A DNA stretch of 64,000 bases, taken from positions 90,093,556 to 90,157,555 of the forward strand of contig CM049310.1 in assembly GCA_026874595.1 (NCBI GenBank), written 5' to 3'. The position numbers and the translations under genes are program-made. The notes beneath the pieces are model-generated. The model searched no databases. It had not been told where the DNA came from and saw only the letters and a list, made by a program, of their open reading frames with translations. Positions 12,761 through 25,600 of the stretch are shown here, one piece after another. The stretch comes from Sipunculus nudus (Eukaryota > Annelida > Sipuncula > Golfingiida > Sipunculidae). Numbering within the stretch: the stretch's first letter is position 1; every line of letters begins with the position of its first letter.

Positions 12761-15700
12761 CCACTGAGCGGCATGTGTGTTGATTTTTACCAAATACTGC
12801 ATGGTTTATCCACACACTGACCATAAGTAGCATCCAGTGAGCGACACTAAGGAAAATATGAGATATGGAACTCTTGTTCGTCTTTTAGGAATGTCAAAAC
12901 ACGATACCTAGGTAAACATTGAAGTTCTGTGTCTGTGTGCTGTGGCTAATAGTATTGAATTAACCGTATACAATAGGAGTTTGATGAAAGGATATATTTA
13001 ATCAATAAAAAAAGGTATTTAATGAATATACGCTAAAAAAATATTTAAAAAAAAATTATGATATAATAATTGATAAGAATTCATAAAATATAAATTAGAT
13101 TTATTTATAATATATTCAAGGTAAAATACTCTCTAGCTTTAACATACCAGGCCAAGTGAGTAAATAGCTTTACTGCTTAAGTTCTGGTCATAACGTATAC
13201 AAATTGCACAATAATGACAACATTTCTGGCATGTAAATACTCCCGAAATTTAAAGAGGAAAATTCACGCCAAATATGAACGAAAAAACGAGGGTGTTTGA
13301 TATCAAGCACTGTTAAAGTTAAACTATAGGCTTTTTGAAAATGGAAGATAACATTTTTACTTTAATAAGGGACATTTATCGTCCATTCCTGTTTCTTTGA
13401 CAAACACCTGATTTTCGTGGGGTTTTTTTTGGACATATCAATGAATGCCTCACATTTTTTTGTACCAAGGACAGCCAAAGGAAAATGCGTGTAGTTAAAC
13501 ATTCGGGATGTCATTTTTCTGTGAATGATATTAAACCGAATTATTAAATGGCCATGACGATGCAGTGATGACTTCATGTGAGATGTTACCCACAAAAAAG
13601 GCTCCCATACGGAAACAATGGTCTAGAGCTGCCGACCCCTGTTAAAAGTGAGACTTTCATTATCTTCCTGCTAGCATTACACTGTTACCTGATTCATAAC
13701 ATAATTTCCATATCCCTGAAAGACAACAACGTTTACTCCTTAGGGATGCTATGAATTTCAGATATATAATTAATAAAACGTTATACATATAGTGAACCAA
13801 TCCGCAAAGTGGATAATATTAAATTTATAGCCGATTTTAAAAATGCGTATTTCCTCCATCTGTCATTCCTGCAAGTTTTGTTTTGCAAGTTTGTCGTGCC
13901 TAAATTTGATTAAAAGAAAGCACGTTGATAGGTGTGGTCGAATCGATTATTTGTGTTTGAAACTCGGGTTTGTAGGTCCAACAGTTTTCAAAACGTGCCC
14001 TGTCAATGTGCCGGATGACGGACAGAGGGCTATCGCTTTTCCTCAGATGACATACAGTAAACCGAAGTAAAAAATTATGCAAGCGGCCCAGGCTGTCTGG
14101 TGTGTGAAATAAAGCTATCAAAACATATGGTAAAGATATGGTAAAAGTGCCTGATAGGTGACCTTCCACAAACTGGCATTTCTCATACTCAATTTTCTTT
14201 TTAAATAAGTTTGATGTTGTCTTATTTTTACTTTAATTATATTCGAATTTTTATTTTAAAAAAATGTGCATGTAGATTAAAATCATCAAGAAAGTTCAGT
14301 GTGGGAGCAAAAAAAATAGGGACTGATCATCAGAAATTAAGCCAACTTCAGACAGGTCACTTGTATTGCACTTTGCCAAGGGCCTAAAGATATGCAATAT
14401 TTCCGGCCACTAAATCAAACCACTCCTGAGATGTGTACATAATGTTTTGTGCGCACGACTTAGTATTTTATACGCCAGACATTATTTCATGCTAAAGACT
14501 TGAAAACTTGATCGTACGACAAATAATTATGGGCGCACAAAATAATGAGTAGTATGTATTATATTATATGTGTTATTATGTTATAAATACGCAAGAGTTA
14601 TTATGTCAGTTCGGTCGGGCAAGGCACAGATGTAGAATTTGAATTTACAGCGACACAGTTTTCAATTTCTTTATATTTGCGCACACACTGTTAATATGAA
14701 AATTAATCACTTTCATTTGTTCTAAAAGAGCCAGGACTGACGTTGCCAGCTAAAAATATCTTCTTCCAACCATACATTACTATCAATAATTATTGGTAGC
14801 AGGACATAAATCAACATGATAAATAATTATTGATATCAGCAGATGAAATCGATCTTTATGTCCATGGCAAAGTATCATTGAATGTCGTAATTCGACAACT
14901 CCAAAGGGCGTCTTGCGTAAGTCGTAACCAAGTTGTCAATTTTTTTAGGATTTCGTATAAGTTCCATGGTCACCGTAACAGAGGCCTTGACATTCCTAAC
15001 AGTTTTGTGAAATATCGTGCTCGCATCGAGTAAATTTCGCATGATATCGTACTGGCATAGTTCTCCCCTCGTACAAAATCGTAATTCTCATGAAGTCAGA
15101 TTTGTGGAATTGGGAACAGAGCTTTATATTTTAACATTTCAAAGATATTACGATCACTGCCGAATGCTCAAGATGCATAAGGTATACCCCACGATGGGTA
15201 GCGGACTTCACGCTGTATTCATCAGGGTTTACTATATTGCTGTGTTTGTTTATAAAATAAAGCCACCTTTGTGGTGTCTTGATTCTCTGGATGATTCTTT
15301 AATGTTAATCACCTGCGTCAAGATGAGGGATTATGTTTTTTCTATGTTAGTTTGATGTTTTTGGAAATCAGTGATTTTTACAAGAATGTTAACTGTGTAT
15401 GTCTTTTTGTTGCTTGATCAACATTGCATATGTCAGTTTGAAGGTGTGTTTGTGAGTGTCCGCTCTCTAACTGTCACACTTTTGTTATAATCGATCCGAA
15501 ACTTATAAAATTGATTAATAATCAAAGTCCTTGAAGACTATTCGATTAGTCAATAAAGAGCAAAGGTCAAGTTCATTAAAAAGTCGATATTTTATTTACG
15601 TCATAACTTCGTAGAAGATTTATTATAGACAGAAAAAAAATATCTATATTTTGTTTTTATCTGAGATAGGTCATATGTCAAGGTTCCTGAAAAATATTGT

Positions 15701-17520
15701 CAAATTGTGTTTGTCTATGCCAACTTAAGCTCATTTAATTCGTCAATGCATTCCCGATTATAAGATCTGGTCAACTGTTATCCAGGTTGTGTCAGTATGT
15801 CTGTCTGCTTATCTGTTGTTGTTGATTTCGCCTGCCATCTATAGCCCCCTAGTGCTATTGTATCTGCTATCCAAGTACATTGCACATTCAAATGACTGTC
15901 AAATCCCCCCCCCCCGTCCTTCTGTCTCTCTGTCCATCTGTTTTATTTCAACTTCCGAAAGCCAGCAACCTATGGTCGTCTAGCCGTGTCTTTTGTTTTT
16001 AGCAACATTACTTAGAAAGTTATGAACGGATGGTAATTAATTTTTAGCATAAGTAGGCAACAAACAGGAAACAATTGACTTCATTTTTGGGTGATCCAGA
16101 CCATCGTCTCGATCCACAATTTCGTTTGAGAAAATTCTACATTTTTACAACGACATATTGGGTAATTTACCGTCTTTAATTTATTCAAATTTTTGGTGCA
16201 TTGTGTAAATATGCTTTTATATTCGGTGTTTGTCCTGCTGTGTTTATCAATTTTTCATAAACTTGATTTGGTTAGTGGGCTGTCTTTGCGGAGGTCTGCG
16301 ATCTCTGGGTACTTTTAAAGTTCATCATCAAGTCTGTGTACCATATTCTTTGGCCCTCGGTCAAAACGACTGTATATCAGAGTTGATGGATACAGTACAG
16401 TGACGACCTAAATAGTAGGGAATCGTGTATATACACGGCCATTTAAGCAGTGAAAACATGGATCGATGAAAATGAATAAATCTGTCTCGTATGTTACTCA
16501 TTATTATCTCATAATAGTCTCATTATGGTCACCATTGAAGGTAAAAAGTTAAAAATGACCCAATGCTAGTCATGAATCGCACAGTACACCAAAAGATCGT
16601 ATTCATAAACGGTGTTAAGTGATGTAGGCGTATCCTTTTAAGGTGTGTAATTGCTAGCATCCCTGTGCCAGTTTGAACACCTGAGTCGATCCAAACGCCC
16701 TGTGTGCAGTCACCTTAATGTTTAGGTCTATGCCTTGTTGCGCAAACAGACCGTGACCCAACCATAGGTTAAGTATTTACGCGTGGAAAACAAATTGCTA
16801 CTTAGATAGGTCGGTGTTCTCGGCATATCTGAGTACGAAGCAGGCGTAGGTCACTTGGTTTTTAATGCATTACAATGATGCCCGTAGCATCTTATTAGCG
16901 AGTTAACACTGTTCGTCAGTGTATATTTTACAAGGGTTAGATTTTCACGGTTCTTACCGCAAAGAATTTTTTTAATGCGTAGATGAGTATCTTCGAGATA
17001 GGGATAATAATCATTGATTTTCAATGTGCGGTCAGAACCTTGGAAAATTCAAGGGAATATCAAACAAGAGCAAATTCCTTTTCATAACTGTCTTACTATA
17101 TCTTATGCCTTAAACATCCGATGTATATTGATGCAATGAATCTTTGACCTAAAAGTATTAGAACAGATCTAATTTTATTTAAAATAATCATCCTAATCAC
17201 GAAAGATATATTTGGGAGATATATGAGTACTTTTTATATCGGTTTATGCAAAGTCGTTTTCATGAGGGTTTAATGTTTTAGGTAATTTCCTTATTACGAA
17301 AATCGATAATTTGAAACCCTCGAGAAAAAATCTATCCCAGTATTCGCCTGTGGGGGGCTGTGCTCTGCTACATAACAGAGAGTTCGACCAAGACGAATAT
17401 TTTTTCCGTGAAATTCGAATATTTTCAAAACCACTGAAACCTGTCTGAAATAATACGTCTAATAAGACCATGTGTCCATAATAACCATCCTTAGGGTTTA
17501 GCTTGTTTTTTATGAGCAGG
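12761..17520. other. Intergenic, no gene seen
   Basis: AT-rich sequence with short open frames only, the longest 112 codons at 15017-15355 with no recognisable domain. Contains a repeat-element tail at 14015-14062, a TGTCTG run at about 15795 and a C homopolymer at about 15906. Confidence 0.5.
14015..14062 (+). repeat. Solitary tail of a pearl/HINE-like element
   Basis: The run CGGATGACGGACAGAGGGCT and the following TATCGCTTTTCCTCAGATGAC match the 3' end of the composite at 31.4 kb (CGGACGACGGACAAAGAGTG, then ATCGCTATAGCTCAGATGAC). The terminal inverted-repeat bases have decayed. Confidence 0.6.
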
Positions 17521-17538
17521 ACGGAGATGGAGACATAA

Positions 17539-17541
<3 letters not shown>

Positions 17542-17611
<70 letters not shown>
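17542..17611. repeat. (TA)n microsatellite
   Basis: About 35 TA units, directly abutting the satellite array to its right. Confidence 0.95.
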
Positions 17612-17612
<1 letters not shown>

Positions 17613-19830
17613 TTGACGTCATCCTCTGATATCATTGTGTCTTATTTTGTGTAACTTGCATGAGCTCACTGCTATGCTCTCACTGTGAGCTCACGGTTAT
17701 GAATTCACCGTGGTGTCACATTTTGGCGTCATCCTGTGATATCACAGTAAACTTACTGTTGTGTAACATACGTGAGCTCACTGCTCTGCTAACACTAGGA
17801 GTTCACAGTTGTTAATGCCCAAAGATGACAGATTTTGTTGTCATCCTGTGATTTCATTGAGATATCGCTGATGTGTAACAGAAGTGAGCTCATGCTATGT
17901 TATATTGAGGAACTCAGGGTTTTGAATTCACCTAGGTGTCTATTTTGACGTCAATCTGTGATATCATTGTGATCTCACTGTTGCGTAGAATACATAAGCT
18001 TCTTTGCTATCACTGTGGGCTCACGGTTGTGAATTTACAGCGGTGTCACATTTTTTCCACATCCTGTGACTCACTGTGAACTTACTGTTGTGCAACAGAC
18101 ATGAACTCATGACATTTCATAGTTAGGAGCTCACCGTGGTGAATTAACGTCCTCATGTGAAAAAACTGGGAACTCACTGCTGTGTAACATAACTGAGCTC
18201 ACTGTAATGCGATAACTGTGGGCTCACGGTGGTGGATTTACCATGGTGCCACATTTAATTTTCCTATGTGATATCACTGTGAACCCACTGTTGTGTATAA
18301 ACAGGAATTCACTGTTTTGCAATCACCGTTCGCTCACGTTTGTGAATTCAACGCGGTGTCACATTATGTCGTAAATTTGAGATAACTGTGAACTCACTGT
18401 TGTGAAAACAGACATGAACTCATACCATGCATTCACTTTGAGCTCCGATGCTATCACTGTCAGCTCCGATGCTAACACTGCGATCCGACGGTTGAGAATT
18501 AACCGCCGTTTCACATTATGACGCCATCATGTGAAATCACTGTAATCTCACTGTTGTTTAACTGACTTGAACTCGTTCCGTGAAATCACTGTAAGCTCAC
18601 AGTTTTGAATTCAGCGCGCAGTCACATTTTAACATAAACATATGATATCAGTGTTATCTCACTGTAATGTAACATATACGTGCTCACTGCTTTGACATCA
18701 CTGTGTGCATACGGTGGGGAATCAACCGCGGTGTCACATTTTGACGTCTTCCTGTGATAATATTGTGATCTTACTGTTGTCTAATAGGTATGTCATCCTA
18801 AGAAATTACTCTGAACTCACTTTTGTGTAATAGGCATGAACCTATGCCATTCTGTCACTGTGAGCTCTCGGTTTACAATTCAACGTGGTGTCATATTTTT
18901 GTCGTCATCCTGTGATACTACTTTGAACTCACTGTGGTGTAACGTACATAAGCTCACTGCCTTGCTATCCTCGCGAGCTCGCAGTTGTGAATTCAACGCC
19001 TTCTCAGACTGTTGTCATCCTTTGATATTACTATGAACTCACAGTTTTGTAAACAATGAGCTCATTCTATGCTTTCATTTCGAGATTACGGATGTGATTT
19101 TACCGCGTTTTGACAATTTGATGTCATTTTCAGAAATCATTTTTAACTCACTGTTTTCACTAAACATAAACCCATACCATATTATCAATGTGAGCTCATG
19201 GTTGTTAATTCACAGAGTGTCACAGTTTGACTTCAACCTGTAATATCATTGTGACCTCACTGTTGTGTAATAGACATGAACTCACGCCGTGCCATCAATG
19301 TGAGCTCACGGTGGACAAGTCACCGGGGTGTCAGATATGAAGTCCTCATAAAATATAACACTGTGACCTCACTGTTGTGTATCATACATGAGCCGCTGCC
19401 ATGCCTTCACTGTGAACTCACTGTTGTGTATCATACATGAGCCGCTGCCATGCCTTCACTGTGAACTCACTGTTGTGTATCATACATGAGCCGCTGCCAT
19501 GCCTTCACTGTGAACTCACTGTTGTGTATCATACATGAGCCGCTGCCATGCCTTCACTGTGAACTCACTGTTGTGTATCATACATGAGCCGCTGCCATGC
19601 CTTCACTGTGAACTCACTGTTGTGTATCATACATGAGCCGCTGCCATGCCTTCACTGTGAACTCACTGTTGTGTATCATACATGAGCCGCTTCCATGCCT
19701 TCACTGTGAACTCACTGTTGTGTATCATACATGAGCCGCTGCCATGCCTTCACTGTGGGTTTACGGTGGTGAATTCCCCAAGATGTCATTTGTTGAAGCT
19801 ACCTTAAGAAATCACTCTGAACTCAAAAAT
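17612..19830. repeat. Diverged ~110-bp satellite rich in 10-bp palindromes
   Basis: About 19 loosely conserved units with starts near 17681, 17793, 17903 and 18011. Each unit carries variants of GTGAGCTCAC, TGAATTCACCG, GTGTCACATTTTGACGTCAT, TGTGATATCAC and GTGAACTCACTGTTGTGTAA. GTGAGCTCAC and GTGATATCAC are self-complementary, so the unit is a chain of short dyads. No reading frame runs through it. Confidence 0.85.
19381..19760. repeat. Homogenised 49-bp tandem block, 8 copies
   Basis: ATCATACATGAGCCGCTGCC recurs at 19381, 19430, 19479, 19528, 19577, 19626, 19675 and 19724, exactly every 49 bp. The only change I see is one base (CCGCTTCC) in copy 7. It lies inside the otherwise diverged 110-bp satellite, so it expanded recently. 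Confidence 0.95.
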
Positions 19831-20091
19831 ATAATACATATTGCCGTAGGCTGAAACGCCGCCTGTTAAGGCTCACAATCGAACCTCTGGTCACGCGGCC
19901 TGGTTATGATAAACAGGCACACGTGGGCTGTGTTTACCAAAACTCAGACCCATTACGATGTTTAAACAGCCATATACTAGATACTGAAACCATGTGTTTG
20001 GGCGGTTTTGCCGGTAAAACTTTTGCCTTTAGCAAAACGGAACTGATATTGTGAAAGAACAGGTATAATATTGCTACTGATTATGTCCCTT

Positions 20092-21690
20092 TAAACAATA
20101 TGACCCTCGTCCCCAGTGGAAGTAGCAGGGACAACAGTACTGCTAGTCCGTCTGGCACAACTAGCGGTACAACCCAGTTTGGTGTGTTCCAGATTGCATG
20201 CTGAAACCCATATTTATACTGCATTTTTCATGAGATTCACTTTTTTCACCTTCTCCTATACTTTCCCGGAGCCAGTGGAGTCCTGTAACCATAAACCCCT
20301 GCTCAGTTTTGAAGTTTCTCTGAGCGCAGTGGACCATGTAAGGCCCAGCTTTTCAATGCCCTGGGCATTCATTAGATTTATAGTTTTTTTTTCTCAGCAA
20401 AATTGTTATGCTCCAGTAATCACACCACTCGAAGGGAGGCTGTATTTTTGGATCTGAGGCTGTATCTTGAAGCATAAGGGATTGTGTGTAAAGGCCGGCG
20501 TTGGTCTCTGAACCTGGAACTGAAAGGCTCATCTGGGAGCTGAACAAGCCTTGAGTGGAGGAATCCATGACAACCGGCTGCCACCTCTACCAACCTATGC
20601 CGCAATATTGGTGAGCCTGTTACAATTTTCCATATTGCATTGTAAAGCCACTGTATTGCAGCCTTAGAAAGGAACTTTACTGGTAATGATATCTCATTAT
20701 AATTATAATTATTTTAATGACTTATGACATGCCCTAATGGAACTAATTTGTCTTTAAATAAATCCTATATAATATGGTGTAATTTTACTTCCTGTTCTCT
20801 CGAGGGATTTCAACTGAAGTTATGACTATCCCTCATAAGATCATTCTGATCTAATAGATACTTTCACCCTTAATCAATTGACAGTGTCACCAACAGGCCA
20901 GGGACTCATCCTTTAAAAAAGTAAGATAAAACGATTATCATGGATAATGCGCAAGCATATACACTGATCAATATCTCATACCGATTGTTTTTGTAACATT
21001 CAAATGTAGGTTTGCATTCTGCTCTTACATTACCCATATAAAATGTTAATTAATTTTCTGCACAAATTCCTTTAAGTAATTTACCGTGAAGTCGTGAAGC
21101 CTGGTTCCTAAGAATTTTCCGCTGTATCATATTCCGGTATTCCAAAAAAGTTATCATCCACATATTTATTCCTGGTATCACAAAGTCAAAAACAACATAT
21201 GAAAAAGATACAATTTTTGGTAGTGATTCGAGCGATATTTTTATACATGTTCCTGAGTAATGCATATTAAGAACATGCATGCCCCTGTAGCTTGTGTAAC
21301 CTCTATAACTGTGGTTCAATCTGCATGGATGTTCATCAGTTATCTATACGCACAGACATAAAAAACGAACCATTCGTAATAGGCAAACTGTCAATCATAT
21401 ATTTGGGATATGATGCCCCGACAACGGCTTCTTTCTATTAAGCGGTCTATCTTGTTTTAGCGAGGATAAACTGGCCCGGGTCACTAAGGTACAGAGGGGA
21501 ACCATTTTATAAACCCGAACACCGACACTTTAACCAACGCGCACGAAGCCTTAAGGTTAACATTGTAAATGTCATCTGATTAATCTTCCAGATGAGTGGA
21601 ATATAAAATCTATATTAAATTGACGGTGGTATCAATCGACCTTTGTCCCACAACTCCCTGCTGTCTCCCTTTGAAAAATGTTAGTTTTTG
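20092..21690. repeat. Copy B of the ~1.5-kb duplicated segment
   Basis: Colinear with 10845-12325 and in the same orientation. It carries about 150 extra bases at roughly 21067-21215 that copy A lacks. Open frames at 20116-20457 and 20353-20605 are not shared in frame with copy A. Confidence 0.75.
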
Positions 21691-21899
21691 GTCTTTAACT
21701 GTCGGGACCGATGCAAATGTGTCCAAAGGGGATCATTTCCCCTCATCTTACCTGGTATTCTTTTACAAATTCGTAATCTGTTTGATCGAAGTGGCTGTAG
21801 TAGTACCATGTATCAGATACTACATGAACTAGGCAGCAAGTCATGAATTTGACATCAGAGTAAATTCACCATGATGTTACCGATTAGCTCACATAGATC

Positions 21900-22015
21900 T
21901 CATAGTGTGAGCTCACTATGATAAAGGTTTGTCTCCTGACTCAGGTAACACGGTGAATTCATTCGGGATACCATCGCGATCTATCTCTCTCTCTCTCTCT
22001 CTTGCTCTCACGCAG
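21900..22015. repeat. Orphan copy of the CT-spacer satellite
   Basis: AGGTAACACGGTGAATTCAT, then GGGATACCATCGCGATCTATCTCTCTC, matches a monomer of the array at 33.8-35.2 kb. A palindromic GTGTGAGCTCAC just before it recalls the 17.6-kb satellite. Confidence 0.65.
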
Positions 22016-22300
22016 GGTCTTTTTGTCTAGTGGACTCGACTCGCACAGGGCTCGCAATGTTTTGATCTGCTTAAATATGAAAAAGGAGAACTGTATTAAT
22101 GAATGCTTGACAAACGATGGTATTTTGTTCGTGCGAGACCAATCGACCAAGACCACAGGTTCTCCACTCAGCGGTCTTTTAACACCTAGATGGAACAAGT
22201 GAAAAACGACCCTCCAAGACTGTTCTCTCATGTCACCAGTCCCCAGTGGAACATGCGTAGAAAGATACATGGCATGATTCGATTACGGTTTAAATATAGC

Positions 22301-22424
22301 TAATCACAATGTTATGTTTCATAAATACAGAAAAGGACATCACTTGTGCGTATTGTACGTATCATATTACAATAAACGCAAGTTATGTCCTTTTCTGTAT
22401 TTATGAAACATAACATAGTGATTA
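22301..22424. repeat. Foldback: 40-bp inverted arms with one mismatch
   Basis: 22301-22340 and 22385-22424 are reverse complements with one mismatch, 31 bp of it (22310-22340 and 22385-22415) perfect. Imperfect pairing continues inward (CACTTGTGCGTATTGT against AATAAACGCAAGTT), leaving a short loop. It could be a MITE core or a replication-generated palindrome. Confidence 0.88.
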
Positions 22425-22639
22425 TGTTTTATGTTTTCAAATATACGGAATCCTTCGAAATGTTTTATAAAGAATATTAAGTCTTGTTTGGAACGGGAGG
22501 AAGACAAAAATAAAATATGAGACACTGATACTTGAACGAGCAGAAGGCGGCGTTGCTTTGCCAAATTTGGATACAATCATAGAACGTCAGAGGACATTGT
22601 GGATAATTAGGATAAAAAAATAACGATTGCAAAATGAAA

Positions 22640-25600
22640 TGTAATACCTAATTTTTTTTATGTTATATGTGGTGTTATATGTGTATAAGCTAACTTAAAT
22701 ATACACTGCTTTTCTAAATAAGGCTACACATCTAAAACTGTAAGCAGAACAACAAGCAAATGTTATTTCATCTACAACTTTGGAATAATAAATATATATT
22801 AAAAGGGAGTAATTTTGACATTTCAAAAACAGTTCTTAAGATTCACCGCAATATATCAGACACTAACGAGAAAATAAACAGATGGAAAATAAGTTATTCT
22901 TTTGCAAAGATTTCATTTTTAATATAAAATTGCTGAACAGAATAGAGCCAGATGAATAACATTTTTCTTTGTATACTCCTAGTTTATACAATATTTTGAT
23001 TGTTTTTATCAATTTTTTTAAGTAACTGGAAGAATGCCAAACATTATACTATTTGGGAGCATACATGACATATTATTATTACATGAGCTTAACCATTCAA
23101 AGATCCGTAAGTGAAGGTTTTATGACTATACATTGACAAAAGCAATAAAATATGGTTTCTTGATACAGAAGACAATAGTCACATCTACCACTATCAACTA
23201 AGTTCCATGAAAATAAATGACTGTTTACAGGTAAATAATTATTAATACTTTTATATTGAAACTCTCTTGTATAACAGTCAGGTGAAATCTGATAAATATA
23301 TTTAATTCCTTTGCCTTGTCTTTAAGCTTTAAATATGCATCCCATTCTATTTTTTTTTTTGTTCTCATTATTCATTTTCAATTTATTTATTATAATGCAC
23401 TTTTGAATCTAGGATTGATTTATGGGCCAGAAATGGGCCATTCTTTATAAACACTGGACCATCTTATTCCTGCTTATTCACGGTATGCTCATCATCTTAT
23501 TTGGTACGCTGATGTGTTGATATAAATGACAATACTGATTGTAACTCGAATTTATCTGTGTTGAATATCCTTTATATAGAGTGCTCTCAGATTTTAATGA
23601 CACATTACTATTTACTAGGTCCTGAATATAAATTATCCCTTCCGCTGAAAATATTTTGTTAAAGTAAGATGCATTTGTTGACATTAAATAATTTAGTCCT
23701 CGTTTTTTGCGATAATATTTCAAATTTAGATGAAGGGTACCATTAAAAGTTCAGCCCATGAATGCATACATGCTTTAAAAAATGGCAGGGATAGTGGGAT
23801 CCACGGTATATCAAAGTTTGATCGTATGAATGCAACTCTAACAATCTTACGTAGATAACCTGTCACCAGCTTCACCCAAGGTTTGTCTTTATCAGTAATT
23901 TATCGTTTTATCCATAACATTCGTCGGCCTTTTAACATTGATTCTACATCTGGAACTTTAAGACCACATAATTCATAGGATCCAATAGCAGTGCAATTTA
24001 ACTTTTGACCTTCGATTCTTCCATATCAATATGTTTATCATACTTTGAACTTCTGGAATAAGGCCTTTTGGAAGATCACACAGAGTCATACAATGTAATA
24101 GGTAAAATAAGTGATCGAGTTATTGCAACCCTGCCATACACTCTCAGTGTACGCGTTTTCCATACATCTAAAGTATTCTTGATTCTTTCTTTTATTCTTG
24201 TAAAGTTTTGCTCCACAACCATGTCTGAATCATAACAAACGTATAGAATCAAAGAATCTTATTACATTTATAGTCAAATCTAACCATCTATATTCTATGG
24301 GTTTATCCTGTATGTTTCCATCTTTGTCTGACAAAGCTACCTCAGATGAATCATAAATAACTTTTAAAGAGGAATACTCTGTAAACATATTGATTAATTT
24401 AATTGGTTTCTTAAATGATTTGATATCATAAATAAGTTGTGTCATCTGCGAACATGCACATTTTCATTTCTGTGTCATGGACTTTTATTCTTTTGACATT
24501 TTTAAATTGTACGAACCTTATGTAACAATATTTCGACAACAAGTAAAATCAAATAACATGCCTGGGCGTCACCTTGACGTGTGCCTCTGTCTACTTAAAA
24601 AATTCTCCACAACGGAACCTATTTCAGAACACTTAACATAAATGCATGATCTATTGAATAAAAGGCTACTTCAAAATCTGCTGCAAACTAAATACCTTAT
24701 ACCAGTTTTTGCTTACAATAACAAAACATATCATCGGTTAGTCTGATGGAATCATCAATTCTTTTATAAATACATTTCCTGTGAAATTATCTCTGCTAAT
24801 ACTTTCTTCAGCCTATTTACTAAAAGTCGAATAAGTATTTTACTATCTTAATTGATTAAACTTATCGAGCGCCCTACATTAATGTACCCAGGGCCTTTCC
24901 TTTTTTTTCTAATCAGACGATGATTGCTTGTCTTTAGCTTGCCGTTATTCAACATTCAGTAAAATTATGATTCATACATGCTATTTTTTTTTTCAAATAT
25001 CTTGGAAAAATTGATAAAAAATTCCTTACTGAGACCATCTTTTCCAGTTAATTTGTTGGATTGCATAGACTTAATAGCATTGAATGTCTCATCAAGGGTC
25101 AATGGGCTATTACACAGGGAAGAATGTTCTTATGTTAGAGTTGGCACATGACCTTTACTTAATTAATATTCTCATTGTCCTGCTCGGACAGTAGAAAACG
25201 ATGTAAAACGATGCCTATAAAGTTCTTATTTCACTTAGAATGTCACTTAATACATTAATACATCACTAATGCTTTTCAGTAATATTCGTACTGATGCTTT
25301 GTCCTTATTTCTTTTTTCTTAGTTAAGAAAATATGCAGAATTTCTTTCACCAGATTCTCTCCACTGGGCTCTTGGGCGAATTATTATTCCATCAATTTTA
25401 TGATTATGCATGGTTTCCACTTCTGGTTTTACTTGTTGATACTCTGTTACTATTACGTCTCCCGGGTGATCACTTAATTTCCTTTCTAATTCATTCAGTA
25501 AACTCTCAAGAGTGACTAGATTTGTTCATCTTTCTTTGGCCTTTGACTTAGATTATTCTACCGTGAATTGCCTTAGTTTGCATATCAAAAATTCCCAGCA

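Noticed and set aside
15017-15355. 112-codon plus-strand open frame
   Set aside because: No recognisable motif, splice context or codon pattern; expected by chance in 64 kb.
19381-19760. CRISPR-like regularly spaced repeats
   Set aside because: Copies are head-to-tail 49-bp units with no unique spacers, in a eukaryotic satellite.
19870-19920. Possible tRNA (reverse strand GAGGTTCGATTGTGAGCC, B-box-like)
   Set aside because: No A box at proper spacing and no acceptor or anticodon stems.
20116-20457. 113-codon open frame
   Set aside because: Lies in copy B of the duplicated segment and is not preserved in frame in copy A.
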